Below are positions 19,011 to 30,284 of a stretch of 43,832 bases of DNA, piece by piece. Under the pieces are notes generated by a model. That model was not told where the DNA came from and did not search any database. It saw nothing but the letters and a program-made list of their open reading frames with translations. Position 1 is the stretch's first letter. Every line of letters starts with the position of its first letter. A program made the position numbers and the translations under genes. The stretch spans positions 1 through 43,832 of the forward strand of contig LGRX02024775.1 of the NCBI GenBank assembly GCA_001247695.2, read 5' to 3'. Source of the stretch: Cymbomonas tetramitiformis (taxonomy: Eukaryota; Chlorophyta; Pyramimonadophyceae; Pyramimonadales; Pyramimonadaceae).

Positions 19011-19688
19011 AGTGCGGTCGACATACAAGCGCTGCTGAGACCAGCTGCCCTCCTTGTTCTCACCGCCCCATGGGTTCACCGCCATGCCCGCCCACGGTTG
19101 CGTGCTGGCCAAAACATACTCCGAGTCGCTCCCAGCCTCCTGCTCCTGCGTCAGGTCTGGGTAACGGGGGTCGGTCTGGGTTGCCGTCAGCCTTGCTGGC
19201 GTGATGGGCGTCACGCTCATTGGCTCCTCAGCATCGGCCCACTCGCTTCTGGTTGCCGCATTAGCCTCTCGTTGACTGCACGATGTCGCTTGCAGCAGAT
19301 TCAACATCTGGTCTGTCACGGATGTGCCAGGCGCAGGGGGTGTAAACCTGAGACTCTCGGCATGCAGGCTGACTCGTCCAGTGAGTTCGGCTTGCATCAG
19401 TGAGCTGGGTCGCAATACTCCTGCTTCCACCATGGACTGGCAACGCGCGTCGAGCATCTCCCGCTCCTCCTTGTTGAATCTCTTCAGCCTGAGCTCCTCC
19501 AGGAACGACTCTAGGAGCTGAGCTAGCTCAGGATGTCCTCGCGAGAACGCACATCGTTCTCCTGAGAGGGCCAGGCGGTTCTCTCCCACCGACTCAGCAA
19601 GCGCAATCTCGTGTCGTGGCGGAGCACGGTCGTCAAAGATCTCCGTCGCCAGGCACACCCTGGGGTCCTCGTTCCGCTTGCACCTCAC
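19011..19688 (-). pseudogene. Retroelement spacer fragment downstream of protease
   Basis: The minus-strand frame begins after a shift near 19690 (RCKRNEDPRVCLATEIFDD). It has a charged helical segment (LLESFLEELRLKRFNKEERE), then Thr/Pro/Asp-rich sequence ending SWSQQRLYVDRTGY at the LTR-element insertion site. The frame runs on artificially into the LTR to 18936. It is part of the long protease-RT spacer, with no domain recognised. Confidence 0.5.
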
Positions 19689-19689
19689 G

Positions 19690-20430
19690 TCGGCGGGCGG
19701 CGTCAGCTCGATCAGCCGGTGGTAGCGTGACCTTCTCCCTCATGCCCAACGACACCGCGGCCTCAAAGGTGGCGATACCCCGGTAAAGGTCGATGGTGAG
19801 CTTCAACGCGTTCTTCAAGGGCCCTGTGCCCACCAGGAAGTCCCACGTGGTGTCATTGGTGAACGTGACGAAGGCGTGAAGGCGATGTAGCGTCATGTAG
19901 GGAGTGCCTGCGGCGAGAATGACGTCCACGTAGCAGTACTTGGTGAACTCTGCGGGGCTGCCGTCGCACCTGGCCACCCTGGCCCCTGTTTCTGCATCAA
20001 AGATGGTCAGACCAAGCTGGTTGACCGTTCTGATGGGGATGATGTTGCAGTTGGCCCCAGTGTCTAGGAGTAGGGCCTTGTATAACTTCTATAACATGAG
20101 CAACCCACCAGAGGCCACGAGGGCCATCCCTTGCGCAAGCGTCTCGTTCAGAAGCTTGCACACGGGCTGAACCTGTGCCATGGCTGTGAGCTGCTCCTCT
20201 GTGAGGCCACTGAGCATCTTCCTTTTCAATAACTCGTAGGCCTTGGCCGCCATGGTCCCCGCGTGTAGCTCGCCCCTCCCACTGAAGTCCGTCACTCCGA
20301 ACTTGTCCTAAATCGTAGCTGCAGCTGCGGTGATGCGCACTGTGACTCTTTCTTTCCTAGGCTGATCCACCATGTCCTCAGGCATCTCGTCCAAAGAGAT
20401 CTCTTCCTCGTCGCTGCCATTGCTGGATTT
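19690..20430 (-). pseudogene. Retroelement aspartic protease with two in-frame stops
   Basis: The catalytic motif LLLDTGANCNIIP (DTGAN at 20050-20064) and a C-terminal DFLVGTGPLKNALKLTIDL are the two ends of a retropepsin-like fold. Retropepsins act as dimers that cleave the gag-pol polyprotein. The same frame upstream reads DEEEISLDEMPEDMVDQP and MAAKAYELLKRKMLSG. It is interrupted by TAG at 20308-20310 and TAG at 20089-20091, the second only about eight codons before the active site. Suppression of a single stop is a known gag-pol strategy, but two stops plus the later frame break near 19690 favour decay. Confidence 0.7.
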
Positions 20431-20755
20431 GACACTGTGACACTCAAAACTGTCACATGTCACTTCCTATGGTAGGCTGGGTGACCGTCACCAGTAGACG
20501 GGAAACACCCGTTAGGTATTTATGTATGCCTCTCTTTTATCTATGACACTTTTACCGTTCTGATTCCGTAACCCTTAACTCAGGGTTTATCTCACCAGTT
20601 AGATATATTTTACCGCCGAACTATATATCTGCCAGGTTTGGCCCCACTTGCGCTTTATTTAGCCACTGCGAGATTGCCACCATGAGTGGCTAAGCTCGGA
20701 CGCCTGGGATGGAGTGAGGCGCTCCGCGCGTGAGAGTGCCGGCAGTCACGGGTAT
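20431..20755 (+). repeat. LTR-like non-coding insert between ORFs
   Basis: This non-coding block separates the HMG-like ORF from the protease frame. It has AT-rich TATA-like stretches and words shared with the 261-bp LTR in the opposite orientation, including a GTGACAC/TGTCAC cluster, ACCGTTCTGATTCCGTAACC and CAGGGTTTAT. It may be a solo LTR of a related family. No clean TG...CA ends with a target duplication could be fixed by eye. Confidence 0.35.
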
Positions 20756-22128
20756 GGCCTAAATTTTATGGGTTGATTTACGGCACGCCGCACCGGTTGG
20801 AGAACGGTTTTCTTACGGGACTTCACGTTGGACTGGTTTACGTTTTCTGGTTGGATCCCACACCGTTGCGTATCGGCCGCCGCTACCACACGACTTCCCG
20901 GAATTATTTGATCACCAGACTCCATCCCCAGGCAGTCATCACCTTCGTCGTCATTGTCATCTTTAGACTCCATCCCTGGGCAGTCGTCATCTTCGTCGTC
21001 ATCACCATCACCTTCGCCGCTGCTCTGACGGTCGTCGACGTCTGCTGCTAAGGCTGCTGGCATGGGGAGCTGACCGGCCTCGGTCAGCTCTACCAAAGTC
21101 TCCACACCCCTGGGGGTTGTTATCCTGCCCTCCGCTACGAGCCCAGCAGCCAGCTTACGAAAGGCCGCGCCCAGGCTCTTGATCACAGAGGCCATGAGCT
21201 GTACCTTCCTCTGCATCTCGTCCGCTGCTGGCGCCAAAGGCACCTGCGCTTCAGCCTCATATTCTTCGGGTGTCTTCACTGGGAACCCCCTCATGTGGTG
21301 AGTGCTGCCCAGCGCTACTGCCGGTGCAGCCATGACTTCGGGATCGTCCTCCGTGTTCCGTGCTTCGGGGAGTCCCCCCAAGCCTAGGGTGTTGAGCGCG
21401 TCAGAGAGCACCTCCTCGCCCATCTCTTCAGCCAGCGCTGAGAGCACGCTGGGTGAGGAGCCGGATGGCAACCCTGGTCCAATGATCTCACGGTGGTTCA
21501 CCTCGTGCGTGTCCGAGATGTACACCTCCCTTTCCGCGACGTTCGAGGCGACCAGCTCCTCGTCCGAACCCTCGTCCTCGGAGAGCACCTGTGACTTCAC
21601 ACTGGCAGCACGGCTGGCAGTCTTCCGGGCAGCCACCATGCCCTGGTACTCAGCCTTCAGTGAGTCTGTGTTACCAGTTGGGCTCTTCTGCTTGTCCGCT
21701 GGCGGTGGCTTGGCACGGTACTTGTCCTTCTCCTCGTTGGACAACTGCTGCCAATCGGTCACCAGGATGCCCCACTCGGAGTTCTTGAAGCGGTTCTTCA
21801 AGTTGTACATCCGTATGGCGGCGTTCTCGGCATCCCACCACTTGCTGGACCCGAGCCTGCTCTCGTGGTATCCCGCTGGCAGCTTGACGAGTTGACGTGC
21901 TTGTAGCCACTCTTGCACTGCTCGGGGCTGGACTCATGCCAGCCTCCTCCGAAGCAGCGCAAAGCACTTGGGCTTGTCGTTCGTACGACTGCCCTCAGCT
22001 GGCGGAGGTGTGTTGTTGTACACATGCTTTTTGGCTCTCTCCGCGACATTCACCTCCTTCTTCATTTTTTTAGAAGGCGAAGCGTCCGCCTTCTTGCTGG
22101 TCTCAGGATCGCCTGCCTGTCCGTCCAC
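20746..22128 (-). pseudogene. Retroelement ORF with HMG-box-like stretch
   Basis: The frame starts with a Lys-rich segment (KKMKKEVNVAERAKKHVYN) and is broken by a TGA at 21934-21936. It continues from 21918 for 390 residues. Residues 35-75 (RMYNLKNRFKNSEW...LSNEEKDKYR) resemble helices 2-3 of an HMG box, which bends DNA. The remainder is acidic and Ser-rich, with a repeated GMES-DD motif near 20930-20990. The frame is open further upstream to about 22200 (ILWQHGLDLKAIKNSIRK). It could be part of gag or a nucleocapsid-like protein. The HMG similarity is weak and by eye. Confidence 0.4.
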
Positions 22129-22200
22129 GGCTGGCTCTATCTTCCTGATCGAGTTTTTTATGGCCTTGAGGTCGAGGCCATGCTGCCAGAGTATATTGCT

Positions 22201-23255
22201 TACCGTGGCGGGCCGGCCCGGGGCCGTAGCTCACCACTCCGGGCCGCATGCGGGCCGATGGAATATATGGATGCGGGCCGTGACGTTTGATATGAAAATA
22301 CCAAAATTTATGCAAAATTATGCGATTTTTACAAGATCACCATACTTAAAATTAAATTTTCGCGCCTGCGGCGGGCAATTTTGGAGACCGGCCGTATTGG
22401 CCGAAAGTGGGCCAGTGGATTTGCTGATTGCGGACCGTAAAGAAAAAAATAAGCAATACACACTGTGCGAGGAAGACAGATTCTCTCGCAGCCGCGGTGG
22501 TCGGAGCCGGCAGCTGCGGGGTGTGTGGCGTCGCAGAATGCTGCGCACCCACATCATCGAAAATAGTTTCTAATCTACGGACGCGAGACCGCGTCATGTT
22601 GTTCGTCGTGGTAACCATGATAGATAGAGACAGGGGAGAAGGCTGAGCTAAACAGAGAGATGGTGGAAGAACGCTTACAGCGGCCAGACAGCTTGTAGAA
22701 GTCTCAGCTGCCAGATCAAAATTCACAGGTCGTAAGCGAAACCATGAGAGCGGCCAAAATCAGTTACGTGTGGAACGACCTCGCCGGAGCCAGCGGCGCA
22801 CGAAACAGATAAACTCTCGCTGCGACGATGCTTCCGTAAAATAAAAATAATCCGCCACCAACTGATCTCCTGCGCAGCGAAGGCGAGCACAACGCGTGCC
22901 GCCATCACTGCCAAGTCAAAAGGCCATACCGTAAGAGCAATTCACCACCGCCCAAGTGGGCGCTCAACCCCTCCTACGTCCTACTTAGCCGAACATGGCA
23001 ACAGCAAGGCGCTGTGCCATCATCAGAATCACCGGAAAGCCGGTGCGGCCTATAACCTGCGAGGAAGACAGATACGCTGTCCGGCTAAGCTCGCTAGGAG
23101 ACAAACTGATAATCATATAACTTGTGTCTGGCCGAAGCTTTATGCTCTCGGAAACCCAGACAGTGAAACGATGACTGTACTACTGTACTGTACTACTGTA
23201 CAGTACAGTGCTAGGATGTCACGGACACGAGACGGAAGCAGGGTCAGGCTAGGGG
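22201..23255. other. Non-coding stretch between gag-like and HMG-like ORFs
   Basis: No convincing protein was found on either strand. The region starts with GGGCCG-rich repeats near 22215-22285, then becomes AT-richer. At 23182-23209 there is a perfect 12-bp-stem hairpin (ACTGTACTGTAC, loop TACT). This may be a further insertion in the outer element, but no ends or target duplication were identified. Confidence 0.4.
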
Positions 23256-24383
23256 CTAGTCAGAGCCCATAATAACTAAGCCTAAACCCGAAGTCCAGCA
23301 CACTGCATGCTGCCGGGCTTCCCAGGTGGAATACTGGCAGCCGCATCGCCTCGTGATCTCCTGCAGGAAGGTGAGGATCCAGGACTCCGCGTCGTTTTTG
23401 AGCTTGTCCTGAACCTCGATGATAGCCTCCAGGTTCTTCCAGGTCACCCGGTTGGGTGGTGGGTACTGAGCCCTCAGCTGCTCTTTTACCCGTGTCTGGA
23501 AGATCTTGATGCGGAGATTCTCGACGCAATCCTCGATGAAGGTGCGCAAAGTCTCGTCGCTCACCACTTTCCCAGTGTTAAGCAAAATCTCCCTGCGTTG
23601 ACACATTTTCATATATGTTAGCCCATCTTGCCCCAGTTCTTGGGGCTTCTGGGTCAGGAGATCAACTTTCTCCTGAGTCCCCTTCATCATGAACTTTCTG
23701 TCAAGCGCAACAATGAACCCCCTGAGGGCGTAGAAGTGCCGCGTGTCGTGGGCGCCATCTTGTCCCGTCAACCCCTTCAGCGAGGTTCCATTAGTTCTAT
23801 ACTCGTTGGAAACTTCCCCGTGAGCGTCCTGGGCTGTTGCTGGCCTCGCGATTACCCACGTTGCGCCAACGTTCATCTCATTGAAGGGGGGCCTAGCACA
23901 TGGAATGGAACCCTCAAGTGGGCCGTGTACGCTGGTGTCCTTGAGCACCCTATCCATGTTGGAAGCCACTACGCACCCACTTTCACAATTCTCACACCAC
24001 CAGCTGTGCGCTGATGAGTCCTTGCCATCTAAACACGTGGGGATGATGTCCCACAGTGTTTCCCAGTCAGGAGGTGTATCCCTCAGAGCTTTCTTCTGCT
24101 CGTCAGAGAGACTGGTGGTCGTCACGGACCTGAGCCTCTTCCTGATGTTGGCGTTATGCTGGCGCCTGAAGTTTTCGCACATGAGGGCGAAGTCCCTCAA
24201 GAACTTCGGCCGGTCTTCTTCCTTGGTGCCCGTATATGTGGGCACATTGCCGAGGGAAAGGCGAGTGGAATCGCTGTAGTCCATCTCTTCCTCGAATATC
24301 ACCGTAGGCTCCCGGGCTTCGGCCTCGGGCTGTCCTCCGCCGGCTGCTGTTTGTTCTTCCAGCTCGGGAAAATGCTGGCTCAC
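23256..24383 (-). CDS. Gag-like protein of the large retroelement
   Basis: This 375-residue frame shows the mixed helical character of a Ty3/gypsy gag capsid. It has an acidic N-terminus, then KFLRDFALMCENFRRQHN, a central region with FYALRGFIVALDRKFM, and IKIFQTRVKEQLRAQYPPPNRVTWKNLEAIIEV near the end. The start at 24383 is a GTG. The same frame stays open to about 24489 without any ATG, so the true start is unclear, either lost by mutation or supplied by splicing. No zinc knuckle is visible before the stop at 23256. Its role would be particle assembly around element RNA. It lies first in the outer element. Confidence 0.5.
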   Translation of the reverse strand: MSQHFPELEEQTAAGGGQPEAEAREPTVIFEEEMDYSDSTRLSLGNVPTYTGTKEEDRPKFLRDFALMCENFRRQHNANIRKRLRSVTTTSLSDEQKKALRDTPPDWETLWDIIPTCLDGKDSSAHSWWCENCESGCVVASNMDRVLKDTSVHGPLEGSIPCARPPFNEMNVGATWVIARPATAQDAHGEVSNEYRTNGTSLKGLTGQDGAHDTRHFYALRGFIVALDRKFMMKGTQEKVDLLTQKPQELGQDGLTYMKMCQRREILLNTGKVVSDETLRTFIEDCVENLRIKIFQTRVKEQLRAQYPPPNRVTWKNLEAIIEVQDKLKNDAESWILTFLQEITRRCGCQYSTWEARQHAVCWTSGLGLVIMGSD

Positions 24384-24499
24384 ACGTGCCGCTCTCTGGG
24401 TACGTCTCTCGGCTCGTTGCTGCTTCTGGAGGTCAGTAGTCGACTCCGTTGCTAATTTCTCAGCAGTGGGAAGGTGCCAAGGTGAAAGCCCTTTTCACT

Positions 24500-25180
24500 C
24501 CACACTTCCAAGCTTACCAGTACGGATAAATCCGTTCCTGGCCTCACCTTTTAGTGCTTCTCTCTAAGTAGCAGTCACTGTAAGGCCATCCTCGCTCATT
24601 AATGAGGTGATGAGTCTCGTGGGTGATGAGACCCCTGTTTAATTCCACTCCTTCAGATTTGCCAGCACAGATAATTCCGCTCCTGGTCTCACTGACCAGT
24701 GCTTTGCTCCATCAGGACACTATCTCCCAGAATAGCCCAGAATATCATAATGAACGCTGTCGCAATAATAAACACTGAGACCCCCGTTTCGCTCTACGCC
24801 TTCAGACGTACCAGTACGGATAAATCCGTTCCTGGCTTTACCATCCAGTGTTTCGCTCCATCAGGACACTGTCTCCCAGAATAGCCCAGAATATCACAAT
24901 GAACGCTGTCGCAATAATAAACACTGAGACCCTCGTTCCACTCTACGCCTTCAGGCGTACCAGTACGGATAAATCCGTCCCTGGCTTTACCATCCAGTGT
25001 TTCGCTTCATCAGGACATTGTCTCCCAGAATAGCCCAGAATATAATCATAAACACTGTCGCTGTGTCTCGAATGGCTGCTGAACCTCGAGTGTCACAACA
25101 GTCTGCTTCACTCAACCTCTTCCAAGCTTACCAGTACGGATAAATCCGTCCCTGGCCTCACCCTTCGGAGGCCTCGTTTT
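24500..25180 (-). repeat. Tandem repeats of about 149 bp upstream of gag
   Basis: Five occurrences of a core TACCAGTACGGATAAATCCG (near 24522, 24667 degenerate, 24816, 24965 and 25136) mark an array. The two central units, about 24700-25040, are nearly identical over 149 bp. The core contains the palindrome ACGGAT-AA-ATCCGT. Lying just upstream of the gag-like frame, it may be part of the LTR or leader of the outer element, or an independent satellite. Confidence 0.65.
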
Positions 25181-25199
25181 TCAGGACTGCTGCTTCACG

Positions 25200-26655
25200 C
25201 TCGGAATTACAGACGACATGTCTGTAATGAAGCCCATTGTTGTTTTGTAAAAGACTGCAGATTACAGTTCTGACGCCAACATTCAAGCACAAGTCCACAA
25301 AATGTACAACTTCACAAGCAAAAGAATGTCATATATCATAAATTGCTATATCATAACACTGCTGTTTTCGCGGTCTGAGCAAGCACTTCCTTTCTCGGAA
25401 CTCGCTGTTACGAAGGCAAAACAAAAATGAGCGTCTGCCTCACTCTTCTACGCCGCCCTACATATCACAGCTGCTACCTCCCAATAAGATGTAACACCCA
25501 TCCGTACTTCCGTACCCTGCCACTGCTGTAACCGCTCGCGCGTATCGTGCTGCGCGTGTCATATGTTCGTCACAGGGACTACTGTCCCAAGTGTCACAAC
25601 CCGGCTAAGGTACACGACAAGCCGCGGTTTGTGACAAGACAACAAGGTTCACAACTAGCCTCATGAAAACGCGCGACACTCGATTGCTGCTCATCGGCAC
25701 GAGATGACACTCCTCTCGCGCGATCAGGTTGTGGTATCGCTATCGCGGAGGTGACGAAAATCGGAAATCCCGATTTTTTGATTTCCCGATTGATCGCGAT
25801 GGGCGACATGGGTAGTTAACTGGTAATTAATAAATATTGAGGGGGTCAGCTCGTTACTAAGTTGTTAATTCGATTAATAAAATTGATTAACTAAATAGCT
25901 ACAAACGGTTAGTGCGAATTGATTAACTAGCTAGGGTCAGTTAGTTAATAAAAATGAAATTGATTAACTCGCTAGCTAGTAACAATAACTGGTAGTAACT
26001 GGGTCTATCTAGTTACGCCCCTTACTTTTCGATGTCGACAAATTTGTAGGGCTGGGGAGAAGCAAGGCAGGTTTAGGGCGTGGATACATGCATGGCGAGA
26101 ATGCCTAGAAAGACAAGGGGTGCGGCAACACCGCAAGCACCCACAGTAAAATGTCATGCAACCGTCTCATGTAAGAAAGCATGCCGTAAGCCTCAATTGT
26201 CCCCGTTCACTTACTTCAAGCAAAATGCGGTGTATCCAAATTTAGGATTAGAATGAACTTTGGCTGGACTGTTGAACGAAGTGCCAACTAACCCCACTTC
26301 AAAACCAAATGCTTTTAATGAACTTGTAAACAGTCCTTCGAGGGTAAAACATAAAAATTGAGAGCATATTTGTCGTCATAACTTTCGGTTTATGGTGCAT
26401 GTAACTGAGCACATGGGACCTGAAGTGCTACTCAAGGCACTAACCGTAGCACAAAGCTCATGGTGCTACCTAATGTAGTGCGGGCGTATAGATCGCATAT
26501 GAGTTCATCAATTTGCCAGCTGAACTTGCAGTGTACTGCTTGGTGATCGTGAGGATAACAGCATTACATGCCAACATAATTACCGAGGGTATATGACATT
26601 TTGAATGGCATGGATTACTGTGAGATGCATGACGCATCTGCTAATATAACGCGCA
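25200..26655. other. Intergenic region, no gene recognised
   Basis: No frame looks like a protein with confidence. A 71-residue minus-strand frame at 25594-25809 was not convincing. Between 25800 and 26020 there is a cluster of degenerate TTAGTTAAC / GATTAACTAGCTAG words in both orientations, suggesting a decayed palindromic repeat. The rest is unremarkable. Confidence 0.4.
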
Positions 26656-28333
26656 TCATAAACGCGCACCACGTTGCTCTGATGCCTTTTCAACAATGCC
26701 ATTCGCATCACCAACTTGTTCCTTTACCTCAGCAATCTTTGCCTTGCCCTCGCCAGTCTTCTTTTTCACATTCTCTTGTGCATCGTCAATCTTTCCCTTA
26801 ACTTCGCCAATCTTTCCCTTAACTTCGCCAATCTTTTTCTGTACGTTCTCTTGTGCCCCTTCCACCATTTCTTTTGCTTTGCCCACATTCTCCTCGAGCT
26901 GGTAGGCTGCATCAATGCCCCGATCAACCTGATCAGACAAGTCACGGACTGTTCCAGACACCTCATTGACCATGCCTTTGACATTGCCAGTCTCAGTCTC
27001 CACTTTCTGCACCACACCATCTTTCTTCTTCTCCACGGTATCTTTCATGCCATCAATTGCACCCTTTACACTACTGAGACCTCCCCCCACTTTCTCCTTA
27101 GCATAATCGATATGTTTCACACCATCAAATGTGCCGGACAGTTCTTCGAAGTTACTTTCCGCATCATTAATCTGCTGACACACTTCCTGCTTCACGCTAT
27201 CAGTTCTCTCCTCTGCATTTGCTTTGATACCTTCAGCCGTCTCCTTCACCTCTTTTACACGATTATTCAAGTTCTGTTTCACCGCAGCAATATTACCATC
27301 GAAAGTTCCCTGTTCACCATTCTGACTGCCCAGCCCGTGCTCCACATCATCGATCGTCTTCATCACCTTATCAGTTGTCTCCGCCACTTTTGTTTTTACA
27401 CTCTCTTCCTGCTTGCGCCCTTGCTCTTTGGCATATTCTGTTGAAATATGAACAAGGTTCTCTGCAGTCTTGGGAATGTCCTCTGCACCATCTTTCACCA
27501 GTGTCAGTGCGTCTGTAATACTCTCAGGATTGAGTTCACCAGACTTCAGAGAAGAAGTGAGAATCTTGACCAGCGCTTTAGGCATCCCTGGAATAGATAT
27601 AGTGGCCTCCTGGCCATGTTTGACCTTCAAAAGTTCCTCGATGAAATTTTCAACGAAATTCATTATCCAATAGACATATCGAAGCAGGCTCTGAGTAAAA
27701 ATAATCCTTGTTGCTTTTGCCGGCAACGTTAGAGTTTTACCCTCAAGATTTCTGATCGGATACCCTTTTGTTGTGTCTTCATGTACTTCTAGTGGAACAT
27801 CTTTCAAGTCTGGATATTCATACCCGTCAATATTAAGCATCATCTTCCCATCAGGAGCTTTAGGATCTCGAATCTCATGTTCGATTGCTGGGAGGTTCAT
27901 GCCAACCTGAACAGTGATGCCGATGAAGGCCAACGTGTAAGTCGCACCAGCGGCTGCATATCCTAACAACTGCTTATTGTATGCACTTGCCAGCTTGGTA
28001 TCCGCATAATGGTCATACATCATCATCATGTTGATTATAACCATTGTCAGGCTGGAGATAAAGAGATCTGCACCAATAATTGTGGTACCACCGAATGACT
28101 TCAGAAACTTTTTGAAACGTGCATTTCTAGCCACATAGCCAACAGCGAGGGTCACGCCCCAATGGATTGTCTTCAAAGCTGCACATACAACGTCGAGGGG
28201 TAAATACATCAATGTTCTCACTTCCGACGACACCAAGAGCTCTTCAAAGAATAGTATGGGTGCATAATTATGAAAACGCATTCTCTCACTCAGAGTCATC
28301 TGCATGTGTGACATCTGTGAGAGCGCAGGGTAC
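26656..28333 (-). CDS. Membrane protein with long amphipathic tail, exon 2
   Basis: The 552 residues from the ATG at 28314, plus six more upstream to a splice acceptor after 28334, form the last exon. The N-terminal third has several hydrophobic segments (TLMYLPLDVVCAALKTI, GADLFISSLTMVIINMMMM, YAAAGATYTLAFIGITV). A short globular domain follows, then from about residue 270 an almost uninterrupted Lys/Glu/Val amphipathic helix region with 11-residue-like repeats (IGEVKGK twice, DDAQENVKKK). The tail resembles LEA, apolipoprotein or perilipin-type helices that lie on lipid surfaces, by composition only. It ends in TGA. Joining to 30752 through a GTGTGAG donor and ATCAG acceptor keeps phase. 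The function is unknown. Confidence 0.6.
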
Positions 28334-29436
28334 CTGATTTATGCATATCCACATCTTGGATTTAAGAAATGAACTAAGATAAAATGGAATCATTTTTCAT
28401 AGTGGGCGACCACTAGAGCAGGTGCAGTGAGACACCATCTGTTGGCACGGAGTGTGCTGGAGAGAGCCAGTGCAGTGGGCAACCATCCATTGGCCGGGGG
28501 GATTTGCATTATACTGCCATTATTACAAGGGGAAGGGGGTGCACACAACCTCCACGTGGTGAACTCTGGTCACCCACAACGTATTGCTGTGGGGCTAACG
28601 TGCGCACGGGGCGGGTGGGGGAGGAGACACTTCCCTTGCCCGTCCTAGCTGTTTGGTGTGCCCGCCTGCGCGAAAGACCGAAGGTGGATCCTCTGCTTGC
28701 ATTGATCTATTCGGGATTGAGTGTTACGGTCAGTGCACCCGCCGCATGGCTTGCCCTGGCTGCACAGGACCGTTCAGTGTCGGATCTGCGTGGCTCGGCT
28801 GGTAATGGCCATCGGGGCACGGGGGATCCGATTTCTAGCGGGACTTGTACTCACACGAGTGGCATTGACTCCTATTGGGGCTGGAGTGCAGCCGAGTGAG
28901 CGACACCCACAACGAACAACTGCCATGTGGATGGACCCCCCAATTTGAACAATGAGGAGGAGGAGTACAACCAGAGAAAACAGCAATTTGCCGCCTACGG
29001 CACTAGAGCGACGAGAGCGATGACTCGAGCACTTGATAGAATGGTAAGTACAGTGATGAGATCAACGATGATTGCTAGCGCTGCGCGTGCGGGGAGTGGT
29101 GAAGCTGCGCGTGCCGCAAGTAGTGGGGCTCCAATCGTGTGTATTGTCCCGTAGAGCAGCGTCGGTGGGATGCACCGGAGCGGCAAGAACGGTGAGAGGA
29201 TCGGAGCTAGCGGGGCAGCGGGTGGCGCTGCGGGAGGGGATTGAATTACATAGCTATTAAAAGGAGGTTTGGTTGGGAGGACGAGGGCTGTGGCAAGTGG
29301 GGCCGTGGCTGGAGTCGCAAGGTCGGCTGTAGAGCCGCGGGTGGAGAGATGTGTGGGCGTGCGGCAGTATACGACCACCAGGTGGAAGGGCACCGGGCGA
29401 CGAAGCGGCAGTCGGTAAGAGCGATGGCCCGAGGGG

Positions 29437-29928
29437 TTGCAACGCAGGGTGCAGGCGGTGGGGGTCGAGAGGCTGGAGGGCGGCCCAGGCGGGGCGCGCG
29501 GGGGCGAGCAGCATAGCGTCCGGTGCACTCGCTTGAGGACACCTCTCGAGGTGGGACAGAGGAGTGCGGGGGACGCCGAGAAGGCGGAAGGTGTATCCCG
29601 TGGGCCTGGGAGTGAAGGCAAGGCCTTGGTGATAAGCCGAGTGCAGTTTTGGTGGCCGGATGAAGGAAGAGGCTTTACGGGAGTGATTCATGCTTGGGAT
29701 CCTGGGAGCGGACAACACAGTATGCGGTTCGGCGATGGGCACAGCGAGCATGTGATGTGGCTGAGCGCAGAGGGACAGACGCATGGCGGGGTTCGCGGAG
29801 TTGGTGACGAGTTGGCGGAGTTGGTGACGTGGTGCGTCCCACCGTGGGGTTCTGTTTATTTACATACGTACAGTCATGATACGGTGCAGGACGCGTTTGT
29901 GGAGATCGATGCTGCACAAAGTGATTGA
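29437..29928 (+). CDS. Tudor-like domain ORF, nested in intron on opposite strand
   Basis: The C-terminal half of this 163-residue frame contains VQFWWPDEGRGFTGVIHAW and RFGDGHSEHVMWL. This matches the WWP...G.V..(F/W)D......V.(Y/F).DG..E pattern of Tudor-like domains in plant PDS5 proteins and in some algal retroelement polyproteins. A possible splice acceptor (GTGCAG) lies just before TTTTGGTGG at 29647. An upstream exon candidate ends at a consensus GTAAGT donor at 29044 after ATRAMTRALDRM. The first 70 residues of the frame are probably not coding. It could be a small host gene, or more likely a retroelement remnant. It ends in TGA. Confidence 0.35.
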   Translation: MQRRVQAVGVERLEGGPGGARGGEQHSVRCTRLRTPLEVGQRSAGDAEKAEGVSRGPGSEGKALVISRVQFWWPDEGRGFTGVIHAWDPGSGQHSMRFGDGHSEHVMWLSAEGQTHGGVRGVGDELAELVTWCVPPWGSVYLHTYSHDTVQDAFVEIDAAQSD

Positions 29929-30284
29929 CCTGCTGGCTTCCGTAGACGAGATCCACGTGTAACATAGGAGTTATTCACCGCGGTGGAGGCCGGACATCAC
30001 AGCCCTCAACTATGATCGTGACACCTGCTGGGCGGCCAACTGATGCCTTGGACATACACGCGCCTTGGACATCCAGGCGGTTGGGCGGCCGGTGGGTGCC
30101 TTGGGCACTCATCCAGGGGCCACAGAAGGACCGGAGGTGGGCGGTCCAGTGGAGGTGGAGCTATAAAGTTCTTACAGATGGAGATTATTACAGTAACTTG
30201 GTCGACCCTGACATTAATGCCGTATTGGGGGCTGACGATCATGGTCGCATTGCAGGGAGCTCAAGCTTTTGAGCTGCGCAGCAG

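Larger units (their letters stand above)
5647..24489 (-). mobile_element. Large decayed Ty3/gypsy-like retroelement with DNA methyltransferase
   Basis: On the minus strand the parts run gag-like ORF (24489-23256), HMG-like ORF (22200-20746), aspartic protease (20430-19690), a long unassigned spacer, reverse transcriptase and RNase H (about 8300-6600), and a C5-cytosine methyltransferase (6439-5647). The spacer is interrupted by an LTR element (15448-19005) and a TIR element (11786-15170). Without them the element is about 11.8 kb. In-frame stops at 21934, 20089 and 20308, and frame breaks near 19690, 11690, 10200, 6382 and 5815, indicate a dead copy. No integrase and no outer LTR pair were found. 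The left end is truncated. Assigning everything to one element is partly inference, since only the protease-to-methyltransferase part is tied together by frame-restoring junctions. Confidence 0.65.
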
